From Solirubrobacter soli DSM 22325 (GTDB taxonomy: Bacteria; Actinomycetota; Thermoleophilia; Solirubrobacterales; Solirubrobacteraceae), in assembly GCF_000423665.1 (NCBI RefSeq), contig NZ_AUIK01000039.1, forward strand, positions 1 through 51,221: 51,221 nt of DNA. Reading direction: 5' to 3'. The position numbers and the translations under genes are program-made. Shown here one piece after another: positions 31,131-39,266 of this stretch; the stretch's first letter is position 1; every line of letters begins with the position of its first letter. The notes under the pieces were generated by a model. The model was given only the letters and a program-made list of their open reading frames with translations. It was not told the origin of the DNA and did not search any database.

Positions 31131-33800
31131 CTACGCGTCTGCCCACGAGCGGTCGTTGGCGTGGATGATCGCCGCCTGCGCCGCGGCCACCCGCGCGATC
31201 GGCACCCGGAACGGCGAGCAGGACACGTAGTCCAGGCCGGCCATGTGGAAGAACTCGATCGAGTCCGGGTCTCCCCCGTGCTCGCCGCAGATGCCGAGCT
31301 TGAGATCGGGGCGCGCCTCGCGCCCGACCCAGGCCGCCAGACGGACCAACCAGCCGACCCCCGGCTTGTCGATCGTCTCGAACGGCGAGCGGTCGATGAT
31401 CTTGCGCTCCATGTAGACGGGCACGAACTTCGACTCGACGTCGTCGCGAGAGAACCCGAGCGCCGTCTGGGTCAGGTCATTTGTGCCGAAAGAGAAGAAG
31501 TCTGCAAATTTTGCGATCAGATCTGCAACAAAACACGCGCGCGGCAGCTCGATCATGGTCCCGACGGTGTAGTCCTCTGTCTCGTGCAACCCCTCCTCGT
31601 CGCCGATCCGGACCACGAGCTCCCGCATGATCTCCAGCTCGTGCTCGTAGTCCACGAGCGGGATCATGATCTCGGGGTGCGGCGGCTCGTCCATCGCCTT
31701 CGCCGCCCGCATGATCGCCTTGACCTGCATCTCGTAGATCTCGGGGTAGAGGATCCCGAGGCGGCACCCGCGCGTGCCCAGCATCGGGTTCTCCTCGGAG
31801 ATCTTCTCCGTCGTCTGCATCAGCAGCTCGAGCTCGTCCAGGTCGTCCGTCTGCTCGATCCGCGCCCGCTCGACCTGCGCCGCAAGCTCCTGCAGGCTCG
31901 GGAGGAACTCGTGCAGCGGCGGGTCCAGGAGCCGGATCGTCACCGGAAGCCCCTTCATCGCCTCGAACAGGCCCTCGAAGTCCTCCTGCTGAAGCGGCAG
32001 CAGCGCCGCCAGCGCTTCGCGGCGCGCGTCGACGTCGCGGGCCATGATCATGCGGCGCATCTTCGGCTGCCGGTCCTCGGCCATGAACATGTGCTCGGTC
32101 CGGCACAGCCCGATGCCCTCCGCGCCCAGCTCGCGCGCCTTGCGCGCGTCGTGCGGCGTGTCGGCGTTGGTGCGGATCCCCAGGCGCCGGGTCTCGTCGG
32201 CCCAGCCCAGGACGGTCTCGAACGCCTTGAGGATCTCGTCGAACGCCGGGTCATCGGTGGGGTCGACGAGCGGGATGTCGTCGAGCGTGACCTCGCCGGT
32301 CGTGCCGTTGATGGCGAGGAAGTCGCCGGCCTTGATGGTGTGCTCGCCGACGCGGATGACCCGCTCCTCGAGGTTGATGTCGAGCTCGGAGGCAGCGGTC
32401 ACGCACGGGACGCCCATGCCGCGGGCGACCAGCGCGGCGTGGCTGGCCTTGCCGCCCAGGCTCGTGAGGATGCCCTTGGCGGCGTGGAAGCCCGCGACGT
32501 CGTTGGCGTTGGTGTCGGGACGGACGAGCACGACGGCCCTGCCGTCCTGCGCCGCCTCCACGGCTTCCTTGGCCGTGAACACGACCTCGCCCTTGGCGCC
32601 GCCCGGTGCGGCCGGGACGCCCTTGGCGATCACCGTGTAGTCCGCCTTCGGATCGAACGTCTCGACCAGCAGCGCAGTGAGCATCTCGGCGTCGACCGTC
32701 ATCAACGCCTGGTCCTTGCCGAGCAGCCCTTCCTCCACCGCGTCGCGAGCGAAGCGCACCGCCGCCTGGGCCGGCCGCTTGGCGTTGCGCGTCTGGAGCA
32801 TGTAGAGCTGCCCTTCCTCCACCGTGAACTCGGTGTCCTGCATGTCCTCGTAGTGCCGCTCGAGCGTGCGCAGGATGTCCATCAGCTGCGCGTGGGCGTC
32901 CGGCAGCCACTCCTTCATCTCGCGGATGTCGCGGGGGGTGCGGGCGCCGGAGACGACGTCCTCGCCTTGTGCGTTCTGGAGGAAGTCGCCGCTGGGCTCG
33001 GGCTCGCCGGTGACCTCGTCGCGGCTGAACGCGACGCCGGACCCGGACGTGTCGCCCTTGTTGCCGAAGACCATCTGCTGGACGTTGACCGCGGTGCCCC
33101 AGTCGTCCGGGATGCGGTTGATGCGCCGGTAGGCGATGGCCCGCTCGCCGGTCCAGGAGTCGAACACCGCGCGGATCGCCAGCCGCAGCTGCTCGGCGGG
33201 GTCCTGGGGGAACTCGTCCCCGGTGTGTTCTTTGTAGAGCGCCTTGAAGCGCTCGGTGAGCGTCTTCAGGTGACCGACGTCAAGCTCGGTGTCCTCCGTC
33301 ACGTTGGCGTCCTTCTTGACGTTCGAGATCTCCTTTTCGAAGAGCTCGCCGTCGATGCCGCGGCTGACATTGCCGAACATCTGGACGAAGCGCCGGTAGG
33401 AGTCCCACGCGAAGCGCTCGTTGTCCGTCGCCTTGCTCAGGCCCTCCACGGAGCGATCGTTCATGCCCAGGTTGAGGACCGTGTCGAGCATGCCGGGCAT
33501 CGACTCGCGCGCGCCGGACCGCACCGAGACGAGCAGCGGGTCGTCCGCGTCGCCCAGCCGCTTGGCGGTGTGCTCCTGCAGGCGCTCGAGCGCGTCGGCG
33601 ACCTGGTCGCTCATGCCCTCGGGCTCGCTCTGGTCGGCCTTCATGTACGCGACGCACGCCGCCGTCGTGATCGTGAAGCCGGCGGGGACGCGGTCCGCCC
33701 CGAGCACCCGCGTCATCTCGGCGACGTTGGCACCCTTGCCGCCGAGCAGGTCGCGCATGTCCTTCGATCCCTCGGCGAAGTCATAGACCCACTTCTCCAT
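31131..33800 (-). CDS. ppdK: Pyruvate, phosphate dikinase
   Basis: An 889-residue enzyme that interconverts pyruvate, ATP and phosphate with phosphoenolpyruvate, AMP and diphosphate. The N-terminal nucleotide domain starts KWVYDFAEGSKDMRDLLGGK; the phosphohistidine is in LTSLGGKASHAALVARGMGV; the C-terminal TIM barrel has GIGLCRTEHMF, RGCRLGI and SFGTNDLTQTALGFSRDD and the catalytic cysteine region CGEHGGDPDS. Full length for the family. ATG at 33800, 3 bases after the stop of the secreted DUF6636-like gene, so both may be on one transcript. Confidence 0.97.
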   Translation of the reverse strand: MEKWVYDFAEGSKDMRDLLGGKGANVAEMTRVLGADRVPAGFTITTAACVAYMKADQSEPEGMSDQVADALERLQEHTAKRLGDADDPLLVSVRSGARESMPGMLDTVLNLGMNDRSVEGLSKATDNERFAWDSYRRFVQMFGNVSRGIDGELFEKEISNVKKDANVTEDTELDVGHLKTLTERFKALYKEHTGDEFPQDPAEQLRLAIRAVFDSWTGERAIAYRRINRIPDDWGTAVNVQQMVFGNKGDTSGSGVAFSRDEVTGEPEPSGDFLQNAQGEDVVSGARTPRDIREMKEWLPDAHAQLMDILRTLERHYEDMQDTEFTVEEGQLYMLQTRNAKRPAQAAVRFARDAVEEGLLGKDQALMTVDAEMLTALLVETFDPKADYTVIAKGVPAAPGGAKGEVVFTAKEAVEAAQDGRAVVLVRPDTNANDVAGFHAAKGILTSLGGKASHAALVARGMGVPCVTAASELDINLEERVIRVGEHTIKAGDFLAINGTTGEVTLDDIPLVDPTDDPAFDEILKAFETVLGWADETRRLGIRTNADTPHDARKARELGAEGIGLCRTEHMFMAEDRQPKMRRMIMARDVDARREALAALLPLQQEDFEGLFEAMKGLPVTIRLLDPPLHEFLPSLQELAAQVERARIEQTDDLDELELLMQTTEKISEENPMLGTRGCRLGILYPEIYEMQVKAIMRAAKAMDEPPHPEIMIPLVDYEHELEIMRELVVRIGDEEGLHETEDYTVGTMIELPRACFVADLIAKFADFFSFGTNDLTQTALGFSRDDVESKFVPVYMERKIIDRSPFETIDKPGVGWLVRLAAWVGREARPDLKLGICGEHGGDPDSIEFFHMAGLDYVSCSPFRVPIARVAAAQAAIIHANDRSWADA

Positions 33801-33803
33801 GGC

Positions 33804-34193
33804 TCAGAACACCCTCTGTTTCTCGACGGAGACCGTGAACCCGTGGCCGGACTTCGTGCTCTTGCACGTGATGCCCGACATCCGCGACGTGCACGTCAGT
33901 TTGTGGAACTTCGTGCTCTTGCCGTACGCCAGCGTCTTGGCCTTGGGGTCCAGGACGGTGTCGGTGATCTTGATCCGCTTGCCCTTGCGCGTCTCGTCGA
34001 GGATCACCGCGCGGTCATTCCCGCCCCGCCACTCGCACCGCACCTGCGGCTCGACGTCGGGGTCGGAATAGAACATGCACCCGAGCTTCCCGCTCGGCGA
34101 CTTGAACGTCCGGATCGCGGCGGAGGCGGGCGCGGCTGCGGCCGCAAGCACCCCCGAGGCGAGCAGCGCGGAGGCGACACTGAACCGACTCAT
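33804..34193 (-). CDS. Small secreted protein, DUF6636-like
   Basis: A 129-residue protein with a signal peptide (SVASALLASGVLAAAAAPAS, cleavage after ASA). The mature part has FKSPSGKLGCMFYSD, QVRCEWRGGN, LAYGKSTKFHKLTCTSRM and GITCKSTKSGHGFTVS, a pattern of four cysteines and a final GHGF that I recognise from DUF6636. Function unknown. Only 3 bases separate it from ppdK. Confidence 0.7.
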   Translation of the reverse strand: MSRFSVASALLASGVLAAAAAPASAAIRTFKSPSGKLGCMFYSDPDVEPQVRCEWRGGNDRAVILDETRKGKRIKITDTVLDPKAKTLAYGKSTKFHKLTCTSRMSGITCKSTKSGHGFTVSVEKQRVF

Positions 34194-34372
34194 CGATTCG
34201 GCAGCCTATATGCCAGACCCGCACAAACGTCCCACCGCTCGGCTCCGTCGCACATGTCTGGAAACCATCTCGCCGGGTCGCGCGAGCCCCTTCGGAACGG
34301 CCGTGAGCGGCGACGCGCCAGCTCGCGCGAGTTTGGCTCTCGGTCGCGCCGGTCTCGCCCGCGCACCTGCCC

Positions 34373-34496
34373 CTCGCCGCGCCGACCCCACCCACGCGCC
34401 CGACCTCGCCACGCCGACCCCACCCACGCGCCCGACTTCGCCGCGCCGACCCCCGCCCACGCGCCCGCCCTCGCCGCGCCGACCCGCCCGCGCGCC
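34373..34496. repeat. Tandem repeat of about 32 bases, nearly four copies
   Basis: Units begin CTCGCCGCGCCGACC and continue CCACCCACGCGCCCGA; copies start at 34373, 34405, 34437 and 34470, the last shortened. The first two differ by one base. It lies in the 337-base space between the DUF6636-like start and the recO stop and encodes nothing I can support. Replication slippage would explain it. Confidence 0.75.
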
Positions 34497-34530
34497 ACCC
34501 TGCCGCGCCTCCCTCCTGCAGCGTTCCCCC

Positions 34531-35223
34531 TCAGCGGGAGCCGACAGGGCGCAGGCGGAGGTGGGCGTGGTGCTCGAGGGTCTCGGTGATCGCGCGTTCG
34601 GCCTGGGCCAGCGCGCGCGGGGAGGCGTCCGGGGCGTCGGCCAGTGAGCGGCCGAGCGCGCCGACCATGAAGGCGTGGGCCTCCTCTTCGAGTGGGAAGG
34701 CGTTGGCCTCACAGGCGCCGCAGACGACGCCGCCCGCGGCGCCGGAGAACCCGACGAGGTGCTCGCGCTCGCCGCAGGAGGCGCAGCCGGCGAGGTGCGG
34801 TGCGAAGCCGGCCGCGAGCAGCAGCTTCAGGCGGAACGCGAGCGAGTTGGCGCGGCCGGCGTTCGACGGGTCACGGTCGAGCAGCGCGAGCTCGTTGGCG
34901 AGCAGATGGTACACGCCGGTGTGGGGCTCGCCGTCGTCGAAGATCCGCGCGACGGCCTCGCACGCGCGGGCGGCACCGTCGATCGCGCCGCCGTGCTCGC
35001 GCAGGCGCGGGTGGGCGGCGACCGTCTCGGCGGACGTGACCGTCATCAGGTCGCTGCGGCCCTCATACAGGACGAGGTCGAGGCGGAAGAACGGCTCGAG
35101 CCGCCCGCCAAACCGCGACTTCGCCTTGCGCACGCCCTTGGCGATGGCGCTCAATCTCCCCCGCTCGGGGGTATACAAGTGGAGAATCCGGTCCGCTTCT
35201 CCGTATCTCATCGAGCGGAGCAC
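34531..35223 (-). CDS. recO: DNA repair protein RecO, start uncertain
   Basis: A 230-residue RecFOR-pathway protein that loads RecA and anneals strands. SMRYGEADRILHLYTPERGR and KSRFGGRLEPFFRLDLVLYE form the N-terminal OB fold; a zinc site CASCGEREHLVGF...GGVVCGAC follows. Most family members start TEAIVLRS; here KTEAI is encoded immediately upstream (35238-35224) but its frame holds no ATG, GTG or TTG before it, only a GTA at 35241. The GTG at 35223 gives a protein missing the first strand. Divergent from the glutaredoxin gene. Confidence 0.88.
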   Translation of the reverse strand: MLRSMRYGEADRILHLYTPERGRLSAIAKGVRKAKSRFGGRLEPFFRLDLVLYEGRSDLMTVTSAETVAAHPRLREHGGAIDGAARACEAVARIFDDGEPHTGVYHLLANELALLDRDPSNAGRANSLAFRLKLLLAAGFAPHLAGCASCGEREHLVGFSGAAGGVVCGACEANAFPLEEEAHAFMVGALGRSLADAPDASPRALAQAERAITETLEHHAHLRLRPVGSR

Positions 35224-35235
35224 GATCGCTTCCGT

Positions 35236-35264
35236 TTTTACCGATCCGGATATCGCACTATACT
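35236..35264 (+). promoter_or_regulatory. Weak candidate promoter for the glutaredoxin gene
   Basis: A good -10 TATACT (35259-35264) is 11 bases before the ATG at 35275, with only a poor -35 (TTTTAC at 35236). The leader would be nearly absent, so translation may begin almost without a ribosome site. Read by eye. Confidence 0.3.
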
Positions 35265-35274
35265 TTCTGAAGTC

Positions 35275-35532
35275 ATGAGCCAGATCACCGTCTACACGAC
35301 CGAGCCCTGCGGCTACTGCCGCGTCGCCAAGGCCCTCCTCGCCAAGCGCGGGGTTGCCTACGAGGAGATCAACCTCGCCAAGGACCCCGAGGGCCGCGCG
35401 GAGCTCGTGCGTCTGACGGGCATGATGACGTTCCCCCAGGTCGTAATCGACGGCAAGAGCATCGGCGGCTATCAGGAGCTCGTCGCGTTCGACAAGACCG
35501 GCGGCCTGAAGGAGTTCGCCGCGGCCGCATAG
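35275..35532 (+). CDS. grxC: Glutaredoxin (GrxC-like)
   Basis: An 85-residue thioredoxin-fold protein. VYTTEPCGYCRVAKALL has the dithiol CGYC motif; MMTFPQVVIDGKSIGGYQEL holds the cis-proline (FP) and the GG glutathione-binding loop. It reduces disulfides, usually with glutathione or another low-molecular thiol; which thiol this organism uses is not shown, although a GCS2-type ligase exists at 5261-6397. Followed by a terminator. ATG at 35275. Confidence 0.93.
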   Translation: MSQITVYTTEPCGYCRVAKALLAKRGVAYEEINLAKDPEGRAELVRLTGMMTFPQVVIDGKSIGGYQELVAFDKTGGLKEFAAAA

Positions 35533-35589
35533 CGCGCCGCGCGATCCGCCGGCGCGGGTGGCTCAGCCGCGCCGGCACGACCCGCTTCC

Positions 35590-35613
35590 ACGGCGCCCCT
35601 CGGGCGCCGTTTT
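35590..35613 (+). terminator. Rho-independent terminator of the glutaredoxin gene
   Basis: CGGCGCCC (35591-35598) and GGGCGCCG (35602-35609) with loop CTC, followed by TTTTCG. It is about 60 bases after the stop. Typical strong intrinsic terminator. Confidence 0.8.
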
Positions 35614-35683
35614 CGTTTCAGGGCCGCCCGCGCCGTCGAGCGCGCGGCAGGGGTGCGCGCCGCGTCGCATCGGGCCACCCGCG

Positions 35684-35736
35684 GGGGGGTGGCAAGGGAA
35701 ACCGTCCTCTGAGGACGGAAATCCTGCCCACCCCCC
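35684..35736. other. Nested inverted repeat of unknown role
   Basis: The outer stem is GGGGGGTGG (35684-35692) with CCACCCCCC (35728-35736). The inner stem is CCGTCCTC (35702-35709) with GAGGACGG (35711-35718) around one T. Nine unpaired bases lie on each side between the two. Both strands can form it. No gene starts within 80 bases. Candidate structured RNA or DNA element; nothing known matches. Confidence 0.5.
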
Positions 35737-35750
35737 GTGATTCCGGAGTG

Positions 35751-35850
35751 CGCTACGCCGAGCGGCGCCGCCCCACGCGCGCTCGGGAGCGCGCTACGCC
35801 GGGCGGCGCCGCCCCACGCGCGCTCGGGAGCGCGTTAGGCCGGGCGTCGC
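35751..35850. repeat. Tandem duplication of the mutM 3' end, about 2.5 copies
   Basis: Units of about 40 bases start CGCTACGCCGAGCGGCGCC and continue CCACGCGCGCTCGGGAGC; they begin at 35751 and 35791, and a diverged third partial copy at 35831 covers the stop codon of mutM. The first two copies differ at very few bases. The duplication follows the gene's C-terminal coding sequence, so slippage there likely made it. Confidence 0.65.
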
Positions 35851-36680
35851 CGCGCCGCGCGGGGGCGCGGCTGGCACTTCTCACACACGTAGGTCCCGCG
35901 GCCGCCGACGCGCAGCTTGCGGATCGGGGTGCCGCAGTTCACGCACGGCTCGCCCTCGCGGGTGTGGATCAGGAACCGATCCTGGAAGGTGCCGCTGACG
36001 CCGTAGGGGTCGCGGAAGTCGTCGATCGTCGCGCCCTTGTGCTCGAGGCCGAGGAGGAGCGACTCGACGACGCCGTCGCGGATCGCCGCGCTCTGGGCGC
36101 GGGTGAGCTTGTTCGCCGGCCGCAGCGGGTGCACGCGCGCGCGGAACAGGGCCTCGTCGGCGTAGATGTTCCCGACGCCCGCGACGCGGCGCTGGTCGAG
36201 CAAGAACGCCTTGATCGGCGCGCGGGAGGTCTGGGCGAGCGCGTAGAGGTGGTCGCCCGTGAAGTCGCGCTCGAGCGGCTCGACGCCCAGGCGGGCGTCG
36301 AAGAACGCGGCGCGGGCGTCCGGTCCGAGCGCGAGCTCGCCCGTCCCGAATCGGCGGGGATCGTCGAACACGAGCTCGTGGTCGCCGAGGTCGATCCGCA
36401 CCCGCATGTGCCGGGGCGCCGGGCTCGGGTCGAGCAGCAGCGTCCCCGTCATCCGCAGGTGCATCAGCAGGAAGACGTCGTCGGTGAGCTCCCACACCAG
36501 GTACTTGCCGCGCCGGGCGAGCTTCTCGACCACCCGGCCCTGGACCGCGGCGGTCAGCTCGGACGGGGCGAGCGGCCGCGACCAGCGGGGGTCGAGGACC
36601 TCCACGGCCTCCAGCGTCCGGCCCTCGACGTGGGGCGCCAGATGGCCGCGGATCGTCTCGACTTCGGGGAGCTCGGGCAT
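35835..36680 (-). CDS. mutM: Formamidopyrimidine-DNA glycosylase
   Basis: A 281-residue base-excision repair enzyme that removes 8-oxoguanine and related lesions. P2 and E3 after the initiator Met are the catalytic residues (MPELPEVETIRGHL). KLARRGKYLVWEL gives the conserved lysine, LLMHLRMTGTLL the N-terminal fold, GVGNIYADEALFRARVHP the helix-two-turn-helix, and CVNCGTPIRKLRVGG then TYVCEKC the C-terminal zinc finger. Full length, ATG at 36680. Its 3' end is inside the tandem repeat. Confidence 0.96.
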   Translation of the reverse strand: MPELPEVETIRGHLAPHVEGRTLEAVEVLDPRWSRPLAPSELTAAVQGRVVEKLARRGKYLVWELTDDVFLLMHLRMTGTLLLDPSPAPRHMRVRIDLGDHELVFDDPRRFGTGELALGPDARAAFFDARLGVEPLERDFTGDHLYALAQTSRAPIKAFLLDQRRVAGVGNIYADEALFRARVHPLRPANKLTRAQSAAIRDGVVESLLLGLEHKGATIDDFRDPYGVSGTFQDRFLIHTREGEPCVNCGTPIRKLRVGGRGTYVCEKCQPRPRAARRRPA

Positions 36681-36696
36681 CGCCCGAGCAGGCTAG

Positions 36697-38010
36697 CTAG
36701 AAGCGCGAGTGCGACGAGGCGTACGCGTCGACGTCGGACTTCAGCGAGGACAGCGACAGCTTCAGCGCGTGCTTGACCGCACTGTCGGTCAGCTTGCTCC
36801 CAGAGCCCTTGACCTTCTCGCTGTTGTAGGCGCTGAGCAGCCGCAGGAGGCCCTTGCGCCCGTACTTCTCGGCGATCGTGTACGCGGCGGCCGACGAGTA
36901 GGAGTACGCGAAGCTCAGCGAGACCGGCGACATGTTGTTCATCGCGGTCGGCTTGGACAGGCGGGTCAGCGACATCGCCCGCTTCGCCGCGCCCTGCTTG
37001 GACGCGTCGCGGAGCACGCCGCGTCCGCTGATCAGCGCGCCCGCATCGCCCGAGCGGTTGTCGCCGGAGATGTACATCGCGATGCCCTCGGACAGCCACG
37101 GCGGGGTGCGGGCCGAAGTGCGGCTCGCGAGCGCGGTGTGGACGAGCTCGTGGGTGACGACCATGCGTCGCTCGTCGGCGCCGCGGTTGCCGTAGGAGCG
37201 CCAGAGGACGAACACCCGCTGGCCCCAGACCTGGTCGATGCGCTTCGCGGAGCCCTTGGTCGAGTACTGGTTCTCCGCGACCGCGGTGAGCGACTTCAGC
37301 GTCTTGATGTCCTTCGTCAGCGCCTTGGTGTCGGTGCCGGTGCGGGCGACGATCACGAGGACCTTCCGCGGCGGCTTGACGCCCGGCAGGCCGCGCTTCA
37401 TCCGGTTGTAGCCCTTCTCGAGGTCGGTCATGAGGCTGCCGACCTTCAGGCTCTTGGGCGCGAGCGCGAGGAAGTGCGGGCTCTTGCGCGCCTTGTAGGC
37501 GGTGTACTCCCACGGGGCGAGCATGCCGGCGGACGGCCGGTCGTTCGAGATCCGCCAGCCCTGCGGCGTCTTCACGGCGCTCATCCGCGATGTCTTGAAG
37601 TACGCGGTGTCGATGTTGTCGAACCCGTAGCGCATCTCGACGCGCATCGTGGCCTTGTCGCCGTTGATCTCGGTGCCGCCGGCGGTGAGCTTGACGTCGT
37701 TGATCGGCAGCGCCTTCGCCCGCGCCATCTGCACCTTGTCCTTACGCGCCTGCGCACCCGTGGACGTCGCGAGGAAGTCCTCCGTGTTGCCCTTCTCGAG
37801 TGCCCAGCCGCGCTCGAACAGCAGGTGCTCGAGCTGCTCGGTGTCGCTCTTGGGCTTCTCCTTGACCGCGGCCGGCTTGGCTTTCGTGGTCGCGGAGACG
37901 GCCTTCGTCGCGGGCGCCTTCGTGTCGCTCGCGGTGTCGCCGCAGCCGGCGATCACGACGGCTGCGGCGGCCAGCATGGTCCAACGGGTTATGACGACCA
38001 GTGAGGGCAC
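36697..38010 (-). CDS. Lipoprotein with gluzincin-type peptidase domain
   Basis: A 437-residue lipoprotein: TMLAAAAVVIAGCGD contains the lipobox with acylated cysteine at about 23. An Ala/Lys-rich linker follows, then a domain resembling NTF2-like (about 55-165) and a peptidase-MA-like domain: MVVTHELVHTAL (about 284-295) with PPWLSEGIAMYISGD supplying the zinc site and glutamate. It acts at the outer face of the membrane; substrate unknown. Start GTG at 38010; an ATG 33 bases later is possible. Follows deoB by 60 bases. Confidence 0.8.
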   Translation of the reverse strand: MPSLVVITRWTMLAAAAVVIAGCGDTASDTKAPATKAVSATTKAKPAAVKEKPKSDTEQLEHLLFERGWALEKGNTEDFLATSTGAQARKDKVQMARAKALPINDVKLTAGGTEINGDKATMRVEMRYGFDNIDTAYFKTSRMSAVKTPQGWRISNDRPSAGMLAPWEYTAYKARKSPHFLALAPKSLKVGSLMTDLEKGYNRMKRGLPGVKPPRKVLVIVARTGTDTKALTKDIKTLKSLTAVAENQYSTKGSAKRIDQVWGQRVFVLWRSYGNRGADERRMVVTHELVHTALASRTSARTPPWLSEGIAMYISGDNRSGDAGALISGRGVLRDASKQGAAKRAMSLTRLSKPTAMNNMSPVSLSFAYSYSSAAAYTIAEKYGRKGLLRLLSAYNSEKVKGSGSKLTDSAVKHALKLSLSSLKSDVDAYASSHSRF

Positions 38011-38070
38011 AATGAGTGAGTTCCCGCCCGTCCTGTGGATCTACACCTGGTCAGACGCAAAACTTGTGCG

Positions 38071-39219
38071 TTAGAGAAATGGCGTCCCGGGCAAGGCTGC
38101 GTCGCGACCCGTCAACCAACGCAACACCGACGCGCCCACGTCGGCGAACGGGCCGTCATGCCGCCGCCCGTCGTGACCGCTGAAGCGGGCGAGCAGCGGG
38201 ACGTGCTCGCGCGTGTGGTCCGTCCCCGGTGTCGTCGGATCGCAGCCATGGTCGGCGGTGATGACCAGCAGATCGTTCGCCGGGTCCAGGCGCGGAAGCC
38301 ACTCCCCCACCTCGGCGTCGATCGCCTTCAGCGCCTCGTGGTAGCCGGGCACGTCGTTGCGGTGCCCGTAGACCTGATCGGTCTCCACGAGGTTGGTGAA
38401 GACGAACCCGCCGTCCAGCTCGTCGATGAGCGCGGACGTCGCGTCGAGGGCCGCGGCGTTGGTCGCGCCCTTGTGCTGGACGTCGACGCCGACCCCGTCG
38501 AACACCTGCCCGATCTTCCCGACGGTGTGCACCGGCACGCCCGCGGCCTGGAGCTCGTCCATGTACGAGCGCGCGGGCGGCGGCAGCGCGAGGTCCTTGC
38601 GGCCGTCCGTCCGCACGAACGCCCCCGGCTCGCCCCGGAACGGCCGCGCGATCACGCGCCCCACGGCGTGCTCGCCGGACATGATCTCGCGAGCCGCGGC
38701 GCAGGCCGCATAGAGCTCGGCCGGCGGGACCTCGTCGACATGGGCGGCGATCTGCAGCACCGAGTCCGCCGACGTGTAGACGATCAGGTTGCCGGTCGCG
38801 AGGTGCTGCGCGCCGAAGTCGTCGATCACCGCCGTGCCGCTGTAGGGCTTGTTGCAGAGGATGCCGCGGCCGGTGGCATCGATCAGCTGCTCGAGGATCT
38901 CGTCCGGGAACCCGTCCGGGTACGTGCGCAGCGGGCGCGGGGTGACGACGCCCATCAGCTCCCAGTGGCCGGTGATCGTGTCCTTCCCCGGGCCGAGCGG
39001 GTGCAGCCGGCCGTGGACGACGCGTTCCGGCGAGGGCGCCACGCCCACCAGCGGCAGGATGTCCCCCAGCCCGAGCGACTGGAGGACCGGCAGGTCGAGT
39101 CCGCCCGCCGCCTCGGAGAGGTGGCCGAGCGTGTTCGTGCCCGCGTCGCCGTAGTCGGCCGAGTCGGGGAGCTCGCCCGCGCCGCAGGCGTCGATGACGA
39201 TGACGAACGCTCGCTTCAC
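38071..39219 (-). CDS. deoB: Phosphopentomutase
   Basis: A 382-residue alkaline-phosphatase-superfamily enzyme that converts ribose- or deoxyribose-1-phosphate to the 5-phosphate in nucleoside salvage. FVIVIDACGAGELPDSADYG and DAGTNTLGHLSEAAGG hold the first metal site, GKDTITGHWELMGV the phosphothreonine region, and VITADHGCDPTTPGTDHTRE with HVPLL the second metal site. Full length. Start GTG at 39219, 47 bases after xerD, in line with peptidase, nudix and xerD on one likely transcript. Confidence 0.95.
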   Translation of the reverse strand: MKRAFVIVIDACGAGELPDSADYGDAGTNTLGHLSEAAGGLDLPVLQSLGLGDILPLVGVAPSPERVVHGRLHPLGPGKDTITGHWELMGVVTPRPLRTYPDGFPDEILEQLIDATGRGILCNKPYSGTAVIDDFGAQHLATGNLIVYTSADSVLQIAAHVDEVPPAELYAACAAAREIMSGEHAVGRVIARPFRGEPGAFVRTDGRKDLALPPPARSYMDELQAAGVPVHTVGKIGQVFDGVGVDVQHKGATNAAALDATSALIDELDGGFVFTNLVETDQVYGHRNDVPGYHEALKAIDAEVGEWLPRLDPANDLLVITADHGCDPTTPGTDHTREHVPLLARFSGHDGRRHDGPFADVGASVLRWLTGRDAALPGTPFL

Positions 39220-39266
39220 GGCTGCCGATTGTGGCAGCCGCGATCAGCGGGCGCGCGCCGTCCGGG

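Noticed and set aside
34373..34496. Possible CRISPR array
   Set aside because: Units are directly adjacent without unique spacers, and no cas genes are near.
31107..34589. Plus-strand open frame of more than 1,100 codons opposite ppdK
   Set aside because: It mirrors ppdK and its neighbours, is rich in R/V/D/L as expected of an antisense shadow in high-GC DNA, and has no domain.
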